DNA of 64,000 nt from Endozoicomonas sp965198415. Its GTDB lineage: Bacteria > Pseudomonadota > Gammaproteobacteria > Pseudomonadales > Endozoicomonadaceae. Positions within the stretch are counted from its first letter, which is position 1, and each line of letters opens with the position of its first letter. The notes below the pieces were generated by a model that saw nothing but the letters and a program-made list of their open reading frames with translations, was not told the origin of the DNA and made no database searches. This document shows, piece by piece, positions 7,990 through 17,615 of the stretch. Where the stretch lies: the NCBI GenBank assembly GCA_965198415.1, contig CBDAPN010000032.1:372001-436000 (forward strand), written 5' to 3'. The translations under genes and the position numbers were made by a program.

Positions 7990-8721
7990 ATGTCTGCTCC
8001 TAATACAAGTGCTCCTGATAAAAGAGCACAGCGAGAGGCTGCGATTATTCAGTCGGCGCTGAGCCTGCTGATCGAAAAAGGCTTTCTGGATTTGAAAATG
8101 TCTGAGGTGGCAAAAGCCGCCCGGTTTTCGATGGGGACGGTCTATTCACACTTTTCCAGCAAAGAGGACCTGCTGCTTGGCTGCGCCATCACTATGGCCA
8201 GAACGATGGCTACTATTTTTCAGCAAACGCTGGCAAGTTCTGCCCCAGCTATGGAACAGCTACTGACGCTCAAAATCGCCATCTGGCTTTGTGATGCCCG
8301 GGAGCCACAGCGTTATTTTCTGCGCCAGTTGGCAATGAATCCTGATATCTGGCAACGCGCCTCCACTGTTCGAGCACAGGAATTGAACACTATTTATCAA
8401 TCACTTAGTGAGGTTGTTGTCGGTTTGATCCGACAGCTTATGGCACAAAACCCCGCCATTACCGATGCCAGCAAAGAGACGGAGAATGATATTTTGATGG
8501 GTATCTGGTGTCTTGGTGAGGGGCTGTTCCAAATTCGCATGTCTGGCTTTGGATTAAAGCAACACGCTTTGCAAATGGACAGTGGTTTCAGTTTATTAAC
8601 CACCAACCTTGCCAAATATTTGCAGGGCTGGGGGTGGCAGGCGCCGTTTTCTCAACCAATGATTGATGAGTGTCGACGCCGCGCTGAATACATTGTGAAC
8701 AAAGCCAACCAAAATAACTAA
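7990..8721 (+). CDS. TetR-family transcriptional regulator
   Basis: A 243-residue regulator. The N-terminal helix-turn-helix is clear (about residues 10-60): REAAIIQSALSLLIEKGF, then MSEVAKAARFSMGTVYSHFSSKEDLL. The C-terminal ligand and dimer domain is variable, as usual. It sits directly upstream of an RND adaptor and pump on the same strand, so it most likely represses that operon and itself. The inverted repeats around its promoter fit this. The reading frame extends up to 7804, but the operator and -10 element lie inside that extension. ATG 7990 (or 7978) is preferred. Confidence 0.85.
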   Translation: MSAPNTSAPDKRAQREAAIIQSALSLLIEKGFLDLKMSEVAKAARFSMGTVYSHFSSKEDLLLGCAITMARTMATIFQQTLASSAPAMEQLLTLKIAIWLCDAREPQRYFLRQLAMNPDIWQRASTVRAQELNTIYQSLSEVVVGLIRQLMAQNPAITDASKETENDILMGIWCLGEGLFQIRMSGFGLKQHALQMDSGFSLLTTNLAKYLQGWGWQAPFSQPMIDECRRRAEYIVNKANQNN

Positions 8722-8814
8722 TTAATTACAAAAAGACATCTGCCCGGTAATTATTGGTCGTTTACCTTGTAGCAGCTGCCAAATCAGAGCTTACCAACAC
8801 GGAGCCTAATCAGA

Positions 8815-9915
8815 ATGCACTTATCATTTACCCGGTCACTCCTTGGGGTGATGACATTGTTGACTCTCGGCCTGCTGGCCGGGTGTGAACAAGAGGCAGT
8901 AGCGCCTAAAAAGGTCATCAGGCCAGTCAAGCTGTTTGAAGTTAAAGACCCGAAGCAGCAACAATTAAGGTACTTCCCCGGCGAAGTGAGTGCCACTGCA
9001 GAGGCGGAGATTTCCTTCAGAATTCCCGGCCTGATTGATCAAATAGAAATTAATCAGGGCGATGCCGTCGCCAAAGGGCAAGTGCTGGCCGAGCTCGATG
9101 ATCGGGACATTCTTAATGAGTTACAGGACCGTCAGGCCAATTATGAATTGGCGAAAGCCGAATTTGAGCGCGCCGACTCCCTGTATCTCAAGCGGGTAGT
9201 TTCAAAGTCCCACTTTGATACCGCTCAAGCCAGGCTCAGATCCGCCGAGGCGGCGCTGAAACTTAGCCGGGATAAACTGGAATACACGACACTAAAAGCT
9301 CCCTTTGCTGGCCGGATCGCCCAGCGGCTTGTTGACGCCCATCAGCAGGTACGGGCTCAGCAACCGGTGTTTATTTTGCAAGGCAGTGAGCAGCTGGATA
9401 TTAAAATTCAGGTACCGGAAAACATTGTTTCTCATGTCAATAAAGATCAGGTAAACCCCAATTTTAAGCCAACAGTCACTTTTCCCGGCGCCCCGGGGGA
9501 AACCTTTGCCGTTACCTATAAAGAGCACGCCACGCGTGTAACTCCGGGTACCCAGAGTTACGAGGTGGTGTTTACGCTGCCGGCACCGCAAAGCATCAAT
9601 ATTTTGCCGGGTATGACCGCTACGGTGATTATCGATCTGGCCCGGGTTTTGAACACCCATAATCAGGTGGATTACGTTACAGTACCCATTTCTGCGGTTG
9701 ATAAAAACGATGCTAATAACAAGACAGTGGTCTGGCGCTGGGATGCCCAAACGCAGCAGGTCAATCCTGTAGAGGTTACTGTTGGTCGTATTACGGAGTC
9801 AGGTATGCAGATTTTGACCGGTATTAGCGCTGGCGATAAGGTGGTTACGGCCGGCCTGAGTCGTCTTGCTGCTGGCATGATAGTCAAGCCCCTGCGTAAG
9901 GAAAGGGGACTGTAA
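8815..9915 (+). CDS. RND efflux periplasmic adaptor, lipoprotein
   Basis: A 366-residue membrane-fusion protein that links an inner-membrane RND pump to an outer-membrane channel. The signal peptide ends in a lipobox LAGC with Cys24, so it should be a lipid-anchored periplasmic protein. The lipoyl half-motifs (GLIDQIEINQGDAVAKGQVLAELD and the later LKAPFAGRIAQRLVDAHQQV) flank an alpha-hairpin of about residues 95-155. Beta-barrel and membrane-proximal domains follow. GGAG precedes ATG 8815. The pump gene begins four bases after its stop. Confidence 0.92.
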   Translation: MHLSFTRSLLGVMTLLTLGLLAGCEQEAVAPKKVIRPVKLFEVKDPKQQQLRYFPGEVSATAEAEISFRIPGLIDQIEINQGDAVAKGQVLAELDDRDILNELQDRQANYELAKAEFERADSLYLKRVVSKSHFDTAQARLRSAEAALKLSRDKLEYTTLKAPFAGRIAQRLVDAHQQVRAQQPVFILQGSEQLDIKIQVPENIVSHVNKDQVNPNFKPTVTFPGAPGETFAVTYKEHATRVTPGTQSYEVVFTLPAPQSINILPGMTATVIIDLARVLNTHNQVDYVTVPISAVDKNDANNKTVVWRWDAQTQQVNPVEVTVGRITESGMQILTGISAGDKVVTAGLSRLAAGMIVKPLRKERGL

Positions 9916-9918
9916 GCG

Positions 9919-12900
9919 ATGAACATTGCCGAATATTCAATTTCCCACCGAGTCATCAGCTGGATGTTTGTGGTTATCCTGCTGGTTGGCGGTATTTTTT
10001 CATTTTTTGGGCTTGGGCAGCTGGAATTTCCGGAATTTACCATCAAGCAAGCCATGATTGTCACCCACTATCCGGGAGCTTCTCCGGAGCAGGTGGAGGA
10101 AGAGGTGACGCTGCCTCTGGAGGAGTCCATCCAGCAACTGGAGTATGTAAAAGATCTGGACTCCATCAGTGGTAATGGTCGCTCGCAGATTATGGTGCAA
10201 ATGAAAAAACAGTACGACTCCAGTCAACTACCGCAAATATGGGATGAGTTGCGGCGTAAAGTCAATGACGCCCAAAGTCGCTTGCCTCCGGGTGTTTACC
10301 CTTCTGCTGTTGTTGATGATTTTAGCGATGTCTACGGCATCTTATTAAGTATTACCGGTGCAGATTATACCCCCAAAGATCTTGATGATTTTGCTAAATA
10401 CCTCAAGCGTGAGCTGGTGCTGGTGGAGGGCGTTAAAAAAGTCACCATTGCCGGTGTGCATCAGGAGCAGGTGTTCATTGAAATTTCCCAAGCTAAAACC
10501 GCCAGTCTGGGCATAGACCCTGCTTGGATTGTTTCTTTGATTCAAAACCAGAACGTGGTCTCTAATGCCGGCAATATGTTGGTGGATGGTCGTTCAATTC
10601 GTATTCATCCAACCGGCGAATTCAAAAATATCAAAGAGTTGCAGCAACTGATCATCAGCCCGCCGGGCAGTAATGAGTTGGTTCGCTTAGGTGATATTGC
10701 CACCATTCGCCGTGGGTATAGCGAAACACCGCAAACTCTTTACACCTCCAATGCCCAGCAGGCCATTTCATTGGGCGTCTCTTTTGCCTCCGGCGTTAAT
10801 GTGGTGGATGTGGGTAAGCGGGTTCGTGATCGTCTGCAGGAGCTTAAATCCGAGCAACCTGTCGGCATTGAAATCAACACGGTTTACGATCAGCCCAGTA
10901 CGGTATCGAAATCGGTTAATGGCTTTTTGGTTAACTTGTTAGAAGCAATACTGATTGTCATTGTCGTATTGTTACTGGCAATGGGAGTGCGTGCCGGTTT
11001 GCTGATGGGCGCTGTTTTGCTGCTAACCATTGCCGGTACGTTTATTATGATGGAAGCACTGGGTATTGATCTGGAAATGATCTCTCTGGGCGCTTTGATC
11101 ATTGCTCTGGGTATGTTGGTGGATAACGCCATCGTTATTACTGAAGGCATTCAGGTGGGCTTGCAGCGGGGAGAGTCGCGCCTGCAGGCAGCGAAGCGGG
11201 TGGTTAGCCAGACTCAATGGCCCCTGTTGGGTGCTACCGTCATCGCTATTATGGCGTTCGCACCCATCGGCCTTTCTGATGATGCGACCGGAGAGTTTTG
11301 TATTTCGTTGTTTCAGGTGCTGTTAATTTCTCTGACCCTGAGCTGGATTACCGCCATCACACTAACACCGTTCTTCTGCAACATTTTGTTCAAAAAATTT
11401 GATCGCTCTGAAGGGAGCGGTTCGCAAACTGCGACGGTTAGCGACCCATACCAAGGTGCTTTATTTACTCTTTACAAGCAGATTCTGGGTTTTGCGCTGA
11501 AACACCGCCCAATTGCACTGGGCTTAACACTGCTGGCGCTTGTGCTTGCGGTGGTTGGCTTTGGCTCGGTGAAAAATGTCTTTTTCCCACCTTCGAATAC
11601 TCCCATCTTTTTCGTGGATTTTTGGATGCCTGAAGGGTCCGATATTCGCGCCACCGAAAAAGCGCTGGTCAGCTTTGAGAAACAGGTCGTCAACATGGAG
11701 GGGGTAAACAATGTGACCACTGTCGCTGGTATGGGCGCGCAGCGTTTCATTCTTCCCTATCAGCCAGAGAAAAAGTACACCAGCTATGGTCAATTGATTA
11801 TTGAGGCGAAAGATCTGGAGACCATTAAAACCTTGGTTCCCAAGCTGACAACTCTGCTCAATGAGCAATACAGTTACGTGGAGCCCCGCATTAAACTGCT
11901 GCAAAATGGCCCGGCCGCTCCGGCTGAAATAGAAGCGCGATTCTTCGGTGAAGATCCGCAAGTGCTGCGTTCGCTAGCGATTCAGGCAATGACCATTTTG
12001 CGTGCGGAGCCTTCTGCCACCAATATACGGCATGGGTGGCGTAATCAGGTGAGTCTGGTGCGTCCGCAACTGGATGAGGTCAGTGCCAGACGTAGTGGTA
12101 TTTCCAAAAAGGCACTGGACGACGCTTTGCTGATTAATTTCAGTGGCCGCCAAGTTGGTATTTATCGTGAGGGCAGTGAGCTGATGCCGCTGATAGTGCG
12201 AGCCCCGGCAGAGGAGCGCCTGAACGCAGACAGCATTACCGACCTGCAAGTATGGAGTGCCGATCGCAAAAGCTTTGTACCCATTACTCAGGCTATTTCC
12301 AGTTTTGATACGGAGTGGGAAAACCCGTTGATTATCCGTCGTGACCGCAAGCGCATGTTGTCGGTAATGGCGGACCCGGTGCTCTTTGGTGGTGAAACCA
12401 CCGACAGTGTCTTTCGTAAAGTACGACACAAGATTGAGCAGATTCCTCTGCCTGAAGGGTACACCCTGAAGTGGGGCGGTGCTTATGAGTTATCCACCGA
12501 TGCACAGGCTGCGGTATTCAAAAGTATTCCGCTGGGTTATCTGGTGATGTTTTTAATCACTGTCTTTCTCTTTAACACCATAAGACAACCCATAGCTATT
12601 TGGTGTACTGTGCCATTGGCTTTGATTGGTGTCGTTACCGGGCTTTTGGCGCTTAATACACCGTTCAGCTTTATGGGTTTGCTGGGCCTTTTGAGCTTGT
12701 CGGGCATGTTGATCAAAAATGGTATTGTGCTGGTTGAGCAGATCAAGCTGGAGCTGGAAGAAGGCAAAGAGGAGCACGCTGCTATTTTCCACGCTTCTAT
12801 CAGCCGCCTGCGCCCGGTGTGCATGGCTGCACTCACCACCATGCTGGGGATGATCCCGCTGGTGTTTGATGCTTTCTTTGAATCCATGGCTGTGACCATA

Positions 12901-13014
12901 ATTTTTGGTCTTGGGTTTGCCACAGTGCTGACGCTGATCGTACTGCCGGTTATTTATTCACTGTTGTATAACGTCAGCTATAAGGGTTTTGATTATAAAT
13001 CCGTAGACGTTTAA
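9919..13014 (+). CDS. RND efflux pump, inner-membrane permease
   Basis: A 1031-residue AcrB/MMPL-superfamily transporter using the proton gradient. The layout is standard: one N-terminal membrane segment (about 12-32), a large periplasmic loop, five more segments (about 335-490), one near 535, a second periplasmic loop and a final set after about 870. The proton-relay helix reads GMLVDNAIVITEG, so the second aspartate of AcrB is Asn, as in many divergent RND pumps. The start HYPGASPEQVEEEVTLPLEE is a family signature. It forms an operon with the adaptor. No outer-membrane factor is in the operon; tolC at 15612 could serve. The substrate is unknown. Confidence 0.93.
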   Translation: MNIAEYSISHRVISWMFVVILLVGGIFSFFGLGQLEFPEFTIKQAMIVTHYPGASPEQVEEEVTLPLEESIQQLEYVKDLDSISGNGRSQIMVQMKKQYDSSQLPQIWDELRRKVNDAQSRLPPGVYPSAVVDDFSDVYGILLSITGADYTPKDLDDFAKYLKRELVLVEGVKKVTIAGVHQEQVFIEISQAKTASLGIDPAWIVSLIQNQNVVSNAGNMLVDGRSIRIHPTGEFKNIKELQQLIISPPGSNELVRLGDIATIRRGYSETPQTLYTSNAQQAISLGVSFASGVNVVDVGKRVRDRLQELKSEQPVGIEINTVYDQPSTVSKSVNGFLVNLLEAILIVIVVLLLAMGVRAGLLMGAVLLLTIAGTFIMMEALGIDLEMISLGALIIALGMLVDNAIVITEGIQVGLQRGESRLQAAKRVVSQTQWPLLGATVIAIMAFAPIGLSDDATGEFCISLFQVLLISLTLSWITAITLTPFFCNILFKKFDRSEGSGSQTATVSDPYQGALFTLYKQILGFALKHRPIALGLTLLALVLAVVGFGSVKNVFFPPSNTPIFFVDFWMPEGSDIRATEKALVSFEKQVVNMEGVNNVTTVAGMGAQRFILPYQPEKKYTSYGQLIIEAKDLETIKTLVPKLTTLLNEQYSYVEPRIKLLQNGPAAPAEIEARFFGEDPQVLRSLAIQAMTILRAEPSATNIRHGWRNQVSLVRPQLDEVSARRSGISKKALDDALLINFSGRQVGIYREGSELMPLIVRAPAEERLNADSITDLQVWSADRKSFVPITQAISSFDTEWENPLIIRRDRKRMLSVMADPVLFGGETTDSVFRKVRHKIEQIPLPEGYTLKWGGAYELSTDAQAAVFKSIPLGYLVMFLITVFLFNTIRQPIAIWCTVPLALIGVVTGLLALNTPFSFMGLLGLLSLSGMLIKNGIVLVEQIKLELEEGKEEHAAIFHASISRLRPVCMAALTTMLGMIPLVFDAFFESMAVTIIFGLGFATVLTLIVLPVIYSLLYNVSYKGFDYKSVDV

Positions 13015-13085
13015 TGGCTTGTGTTGCTTATTTACTTGCTCTCACGATTGACGATGAGAGCAGGTTTTAACAAATTGTTGGCAGG

Positions 13086-13694
13086 CTATTCCTGTTCAGA
13101 AACTTTGCTTTTCTCAGAAGCCTGCCACAGCACTTCGCCCTCCCCCTGCAGCGCACAATGGCGCCCGAGTACGTACATCAAGTCAGAGAGACGGTTTACG
13201 AACCGGATTAACGGCTCGTTTAAAGCCTCACCATTGCTTTTTAGCTCATCATTCAGCTCGATAATGTGTCGCTCAGCCCGCCTTGCTACCGTTCGTACCA
13301 TATGGCAGTAGCAAGCGGACTGGCCACCACCTGGCAGGGTAAAATTTGTCAGTGGGGAGAGCGGCTCATTGAGCTCATCAATCAGATCTTCAATGGCTTG
13401 TGTGTGCTCATCCTGAATCAGTTGATAGCCGGGCATTGCTAACTCTCCACCAACGTCAAACATCCGGTGCTGGAGGTTCTGCACCCTTTGCAGCTGCTCG
13501 GGGGAGAGTTCATTACCCTGTTGCAAGGCGTGCAATAACAGCCCTAGCCAGCTGTTGGCTTCATCTACCGAACCGATGGCGTGCATACGGGGATGGGATT
13601 TTGGCAGTTGCTGGCCGTCACCAATGCGGGTCATTCCTTTATCGCCGGTGCGGGTGTAAATCCGCGTTAGTCGGTAGCCTTTTTTTTCGCTCAT
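13086..13694 (-). CDS. Cob(I)yrinic acid a,c-diamide adenosyltransferase, PduO type
   Basis: A 202-residue ATP:cob(I)alamin adenosyltransferase of the PduO/MMAB fold, which makes adenosylcobalamin. The ATP-binding N-terminus TRIYTRTGDKGMTRIGDG is diagnostic, followed by HAIGSVDEANSWLGLLL, ARRAERHII and NRLSDLMYVLGRH. No cobalamin synthesis genes are near, so it may serve cofactor salvage. It is convergent with the RND pump gene and divergent from waaA. Confidence 0.93.
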   Translation of the reverse strand: MSEKKGYRLTRIYTRTGDKGMTRIGDGQQLPKSHPRMHAIGSVDEANSWLGLLLHALQQGNELSPEQLQRVQNLQHRMFDVGGELAMPGYQLIQDEHTQAIEDLIDELNEPLSPLTNFTLPGGGQSACYCHMVRTVARRAERHIIELNDELKSNGEALNEPLIRFVNRLSDLMYVLGRHCALQGEGEVLWQASEKSKVSEQE

Positions 13695-13892
13695 ATTTCT
13701 GACCCTTCATTGCTGTTCATGGTTTTTAAGACTCTTGAAAGTCATGCAGTATAAAAGCAATAAAGTACAAAGTTAAAAAAACAAAATAGGGGAACTTTCT
13801 GTAAACGGATGTATCTAACGGGAGGAGTATCACTTTGTAATGCCATTAGCTGGTACTATTTATCGTTTAATCAACCGAACTGGCACAGGTGC

Positions 13893-15176
13893 ATGAGTCG
13901 TTTTTTCTATACATTGTTGTTATATCTCGTCACCCCTTTGGTGATGGTACGTTTGTTTCTTCGCTCCAAAAAAGCGCCGGACTACTGGCAAAGAAAAGCC
14001 GAGCGATTCGGCTTCATCAAGTTGGCCGCATCGGCAAAGCCGGTGATTTGGGTTCACTCTGTCTCTATGGGCGAAACTATTGCCAGTGGCCCAATGGTCA
14101 AGCAGCTGCAAAAGCGCTACCCCTCTCACCGCATTCTGATCACCACCATGACGCCCACCGGTTCTGCTCAGGTGAGGAAGATCCACGGCGACAGCGTGGA
14201 GCATGTCTATGCCAGTTATGATCTGCCCGGTGCGGTTCGTCGTTTTCTCAATGCGGCTAAGCCGGTAATGGGGATTTTCATCGACACAGAGCTGTGGCCC
14301 AATACCATCGCCACCTGTCACCAGCGCAACATACCGGTAATGGTGGTTAACGCCCGCCTCTCTCAACGCTCCGCCAAAGGCTATGGTCGCTTCCCTACCC
14401 TGACTCGCTCTATGCTGCAGCAGATCGACATGGTCGCAGCCCAAAACGATGATACGGCCCGGCGCTTTTTGGCACTGGGTCTGCCTGAAAAGCAGCTCAC
14501 TATGACCGGCAGCATCAAGTTTGACCTTGATGTGTCACCGCAGGTCATTAAAGATGGCAAAGCACTGCGGCAAAAATGGCAGCAGGGTATGGGGGAAGAG
14601 GTTCGCATTCTGGTGGCAGCGAGCACCCATGAAGGCGAAGATCAGCAAGTGCTGGATGCCTTTAAGGGCATTTTGGAGGCGCTGCCAAACATGCGCCTGC
14701 TGCTGGTTCCAAGACACCCAGAACGTTTTGACAGCGTTTACCAACTGATTCAGGACAACCGGCTTGCAGTGGTTCGCCACAGCCTCGCAAGTGCGCCAAA
14801 GCCAGAAACCCGTGTCATTCTTGGTGATACCATGGGGGAAATGATGAAACTTTTTGCCGCCTCTGATATCGCTTTTATTGGTGGTAGCCTGGTTGCTACC
14901 GGTGGCCACAACATGCTGGAGCCAGCCGCTCATAACCTGCCTGTGCTTTCAGGCCCCCATGTTTTTAACTTTGAAGAGATCAGTGATTCGCTGGTCAAAG
15001 CGGGTGGCCTGAAAATTGTCAATAATAGTCAGGAGCTGGCTCAGGCAACCATCGAGCTGATTAAAAATCCACAGGAATATGATGCAATGAGCCGCCATGC
15101 CGGTGAGTTTGTCAGTGCCAACCGAGGTGCATTGGAGCGTGTACTGGCACTGATTAAAAAGTTTTTGGATGGTTGA
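13893..15176 (+). CDS. waaA: 3-deoxy-D-manno-octulosonic acid transferase
   Basis: WaaA (KdtA) adds KDO to lipid IVA in lipopolysaccharide core synthesis at the inner membrane. The product is 427 residues, close to E. coli (425). It begins with a membrane anchor (FFYTLLLYLVTPLVMVRLF) and RKAERFGF. GT30 signatures follow: WVHSVSMGE, ITTMTPTGS, ELWPN, NARLSQRS and GGSLVATGGHNMLEPAAHN. I chose ATG 13893 (MSRFFYT); the frame runs further upstream to 13809 without family similarity. Confidence 0.96.
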   Translation: MSRFFYTLLLYLVTPLVMVRLFLRSKKAPDYWQRKAERFGFIKLAASAKPVIWVHSVSMGETIASGPMVKQLQKRYPSHRILITTMTPTGSAQVRKIHGDSVEHVYASYDLPGAVRRFLNAAKPVMGIFIDTELWPNTIATCHQRNIPVMVVNARLSQRSAKGYGRFPTLTRSMLQQIDMVAAQNDDTARRFLALGLPEKQLTMTGSIKFDLDVSPQVIKDGKALRQKWQQGMGEEVRILVAASTHEGEDQQVLDAFKGILEALPNMRLLLVPRHPERFDSVYQLIQDNRLAVVRHSLASAPKPETRVILGDTMGEMMKLFAASDIAFIGGSLVATGGHNMLEPAAHNLPVLSGPHVFNFEEISDSLVKAGGLKIVNNSQELAQATIELIKNPQEYDAMSRHAGEFVSANRGALERVLALIKKFLDG

Positions 15177-15206
15177 TTTGTTTATGGGTGGGGCGGGTTA
15201 GCCTGC

Positions 15207-15497
15207 TCAGGATTTGGTTCTGTGCTCAATGTTGGGCGATGACTTTGTCGCCAGCATGGACTCCACTGTCGGGTCGATGCTCAGGCGGCTGCCATCCACA
15301 AAACAGTAATCACTATCGGAACTACGGATAGAGAGCTTGCCAAGAATGCGATCCATCACTGCCTGTTGCTCTTGCAGGTCTTCACTGGCAAACGTTTTGA
15401 GAAAGGCTTCAGCCAGTGTGCAGCCCTGATCCACCAGCACTTTCATTGAAATCTCCATGTGCAGATCGGGCTCGTTTCTTTTGGCATGCTCTTCCAT
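15207..15497 (-). CDS. Small conserved-looking protein of unknown function
   Basis: A 96-residue soluble protein starting MEEHAKRNEPDLHMEISMKVLVDQG, with AGGAA about 11 bases before ATG 15497. The sequence is mixed charged and helical at the N-terminus (LAEAFLKTFASEDLQEQQAVMDRILGKL), with a short C-terminal stretch DGSRLSIDPTVESML. No signal peptide or membrane segment is seen. It is convergent with waaA and downstream of tolC, separated from tolC by a strong terminator, so it should have its own promoter near 15500-15570. I do not recognise the family. Confidence 0.6.
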   Translation of the reverse strand: MEEHAKRNEPDLHMEISMKVLVDQGCTLAEAFLKTFASEDLQEQQAVMDRILGKLSIRSSDSDYCFVDGSRLSIDPTVESMLATKSSPNIEHRTKS

Positions 15498-15571
15498 GAT
15501 GCAAAATTCCTGACTGATGGTACTTTCAGTATAGACCGCCCTGCACTGCCTCAAGAGCATTCAGAATCAAC

Positions 15572-15601
15572 AAAAACGGCTCCTGAAGGAGCCGTTTTTT
15601 T
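15572..15601. terminator. Strong bidirectional rho-independent terminator
   Basis: The stem ACGGCTCC-TGAA-GGAGCCGT (15576-15595) is flanked by A5 on the left and a run of seven T on the right. It ends tolC transcription on the minus strand and can also stop plus-strand read-through. Confidence 0.9.
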
Positions 15602-15611
15602 AAGCGCAGTA

Positions 15612-17015
15612 TCAGCTCGCTCGGCAGGAGGTGGGGACCGATAACTCTTCTGTGGAGTCTGTCATCCATTGATTCAGCTCTTCGAGATCTTTAGGACTCA
15701 AAGTGCCTGCCATCTGCTTCAACTTCAGGGTGTTCACAATGAAGTTATAACGGGCGTTCAAATATTTGCTGATGGATGAGTACAGCCGCTGCTGAGCATC
15801 GAGCACTTCAGTAATATTTCGCGTGCCCACCTCATAGCCACTTTTTGTTGCTCTAAGGGCGCTTTCTGAGGAGATAATCACCTGGCAGTTTGCTTTGACC
15901 TGATCCACATCAGAAACCGTGGTACGTAGGAGGTTACGAGTGTTGGCGTTGGTTTCCCGCAGTTGCTGGTCGTAATCTTTCTGCGCCTTCTCCAGCTGAT
16001 AACCGGCTTGGCGCACCATAGAAGTGGTAGCCCCACCGGTAAAAATGGGCAGTTCTACCTGAAGGCCAACAACGGTTTGTTTGTTGTCACCGGACAGCCC
16101 GGCAGAAGCCATTTGTGCAGAATTACTGGAAGCGTAGTTATAGCTGGCAAAGGCATTCACCGTGGGCGCATGACCAGACTTTTTCACCTTGATATTGGTT
16201 TCTGATGCCAATAAACCTTCTCGTGCCGCTTTAAGCATCAGGTTATTGCTCATGGCTGTGCTGGCCCAGTCATCCGGGTTGTTGGGAGTCGGAGGCATCA
16301 CTGGCATCTCTTTATTGAGGTGAGCAATGTCTGTAACGTTGTTATTGACAATTGTGCGCAGACTCTCATAAGTGATGGACACCTTATTCTCAGACTGAAG
16401 ACGAGCCACACGGGCGCTGTCGTATGCTGCCAAGGCGTCAAGTACATCAGTTTCGGCAATCAGTCCGACATTGTAACGCTCACGGGATTGATCCAACTGC
16501 TGTTTTAGCGCTCGCTCCTGAGCCTTGGCGGTCAACAGGGCGTCTTCTGAGCGGAGAACATTGAAATACGCCTCTGCTACGCGAAGAATCAACTGCTGCT
16601 GGGTGCTGGCGAACACTATTTCCGCCTGCTCGCCCAACGATTTGGCCTGATCGAAGGTATACCAGCTGTTCATATTTAACAACGGCTGCGTCACGCGGGC
16701 ACCCCAACCGTGGGATTTGTAATCATCAGAGGCGTTGCCACCGGCTAATAATTTTTTGTCGGTCTTGTTGTATTGCGTATTGGCAGAAAGACCAATGTTT
16801 GGCAACAATCTGGAGCGGCTCTGATTAACTCCCTCCCGTGAGGCCATCATCGATGCCCGGGCGGCAGCTAAACGGGCGTCGTTTTTTTCAGCCATATTAT
16901 AAACATCAAGGAGGCTGTGCTGCGTTTGTGCAGCCTGGACATGCAAAACAGTACCTGCCAAAGCGGCCAGTAGAAACCCTTTACGGTTTTTTGGTGACAT
17001 AATCTCGTGATCCAC
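15612..17015 (-). CDS. tolC: Outer-membrane efflux channel, TolC family
   Basis: A 467-residue TolC-type channel; trimers form the outer-membrane exit duct of efflux pumps and type I secretion. A signal peptide (about residues 1-29, ending VQA-AQ) precedes two repeats of helical hairpin and beta strands. TolC signatures include DVYNMAEKNDARLAAARA, FNVLRSEDALLTAKA, RYNVGLIAETDVLDA and the second-repeat GYEVGTRNITEVLDAQQRLY. Start 17015 is the longest; MSPKNRK at 17000 is also possible. It is divergent from yqiB-cpdA, the same arrangement as in E. coli. It may serve the RND pump at 9919. Confidence 0.94.
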   Translation of the reverse strand: MDHEIMSPKNRKGFLLAALAGTVLHVQAAQTQHSLLDVYNMAEKNDARLAAARASMMASREGVNQSRSRLLPNIGLSANTQYNKTDKKLLAGGNASDDYKSHGWGARVTQPLLNMNSWYTFDQAKSLGEQAEIVFASTQQQLILRVAEAYFNVLRSEDALLTAKAQERALKQQLDQSRERYNVGLIAETDVLDALAAYDSARVARLQSENKVSITYESLRTIVNNNVTDIAHLNKEMPVMPPTPNNPDDWASTAMSNNLMLKAAREGLLASETNIKVKKSGHAPTVNAFASYNYASSNSAQMASAGLSGDNKQTVVGLQVELPIFTGGATTSMVRQAGYQLEKAQKDYDQQLRETNANTRNLLRTTVSDVDQVKANCQVIISSESALRATKSGYEVGTRNITEVLDAQQRLYSSISKYLNARYNFIVNTLKLKQMAGTLSPKDLEELNQWMTDSTEELSVPTSCRAS

Positions 17016-17145
17016 TCGCTGTGATAAATGCAGGAAAATCTACACTAATTCGCGCAAGAAATGCAGTAGTTTGAACTGTTACCCAGTAGAACCTTTGCAA
17101 AAAGATTCGTACAAGGTGCCGACAGAGAGCGCTATAATTACCGCT

Positions 17146-17598
17146 ATGAAAAAATATATGGCAAAGCCCGGTTACCACATTAACCTCATACACTTGCAGC
17201 AACTGTGCGAGGATAACTACCTGCGTATCATGTATCTGATACAGAGTGTTGAACAGCAAAAATCGTTCCGGTTTCCATTACTTGGTGGCAGCGCTTCCCA
17301 ATGGATGACCATCGACGTGCTTGAAAGGGCCCCCTACACCACACTGCTTCACCTCAAACTCAATGCTGACTGGGGTGAGCACCTTGCCATGCCCGAGGCT
17401 CAAGTGCGCTTATACCACGATGTACGTATGGCTGAAGTCGTTTTTCGTAAAACCAGCCAGACTCTTCAGCCTGTGTATGATTACCCCAATGCAAAAATGT
17501 ACCAACCCAACGAAAAAGAGCAGCACAATCAGTTTCTTGCACAGTGGCTTGACTACGCATTAACCGGTTGCCATACCTCAAAAGAAAACATCTCCTAG
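17146..17598 (+). CDS. yqiB: DUF1249 protein, YqiB family
   Basis: A 150-residue protein of the YqiB/DUF1249 family, function unknown. Recognisable parts are LCEDNYLRIMYL, the DVLERAPYTTLLHLK segment, MPEAQVRLYHDVRMAEV, and NEKEQHNQFLAQWLDYAL near the end. A -10-like TATAAT lies at 17133-17138, only a few bases before ATG 17146, so that match is probably fortuitous or marks a nearly leaderless start. The gene precedes cpdA, as in E. coli, where nudF also lies in this operon; nudF is absent here. Confidence 0.85.
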   Translation: MKKYMAKPGYHINLIHLQQLCEDNYLRIMYLIQSVEQQKSFRFPLLGGSASQWMTIDVLERAPYTTLLHLKLNADWGEHLAMPEAQVRLYHDVRMAEVVFRKTSQTLQPVYDYPNAKMYQPNEKEQHNQFLAQWLDYALTGCHTSKENIS

Positions 17599-17615
17599 CT
17601 TACTTTTGCAATACC

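Noticed and set aside
13021..13311. A plus-strand 96-residue frame after the RND pump
   Set aside because: It is antisense to the cobalamin adenosyltransferase gene, which has full family motifs.
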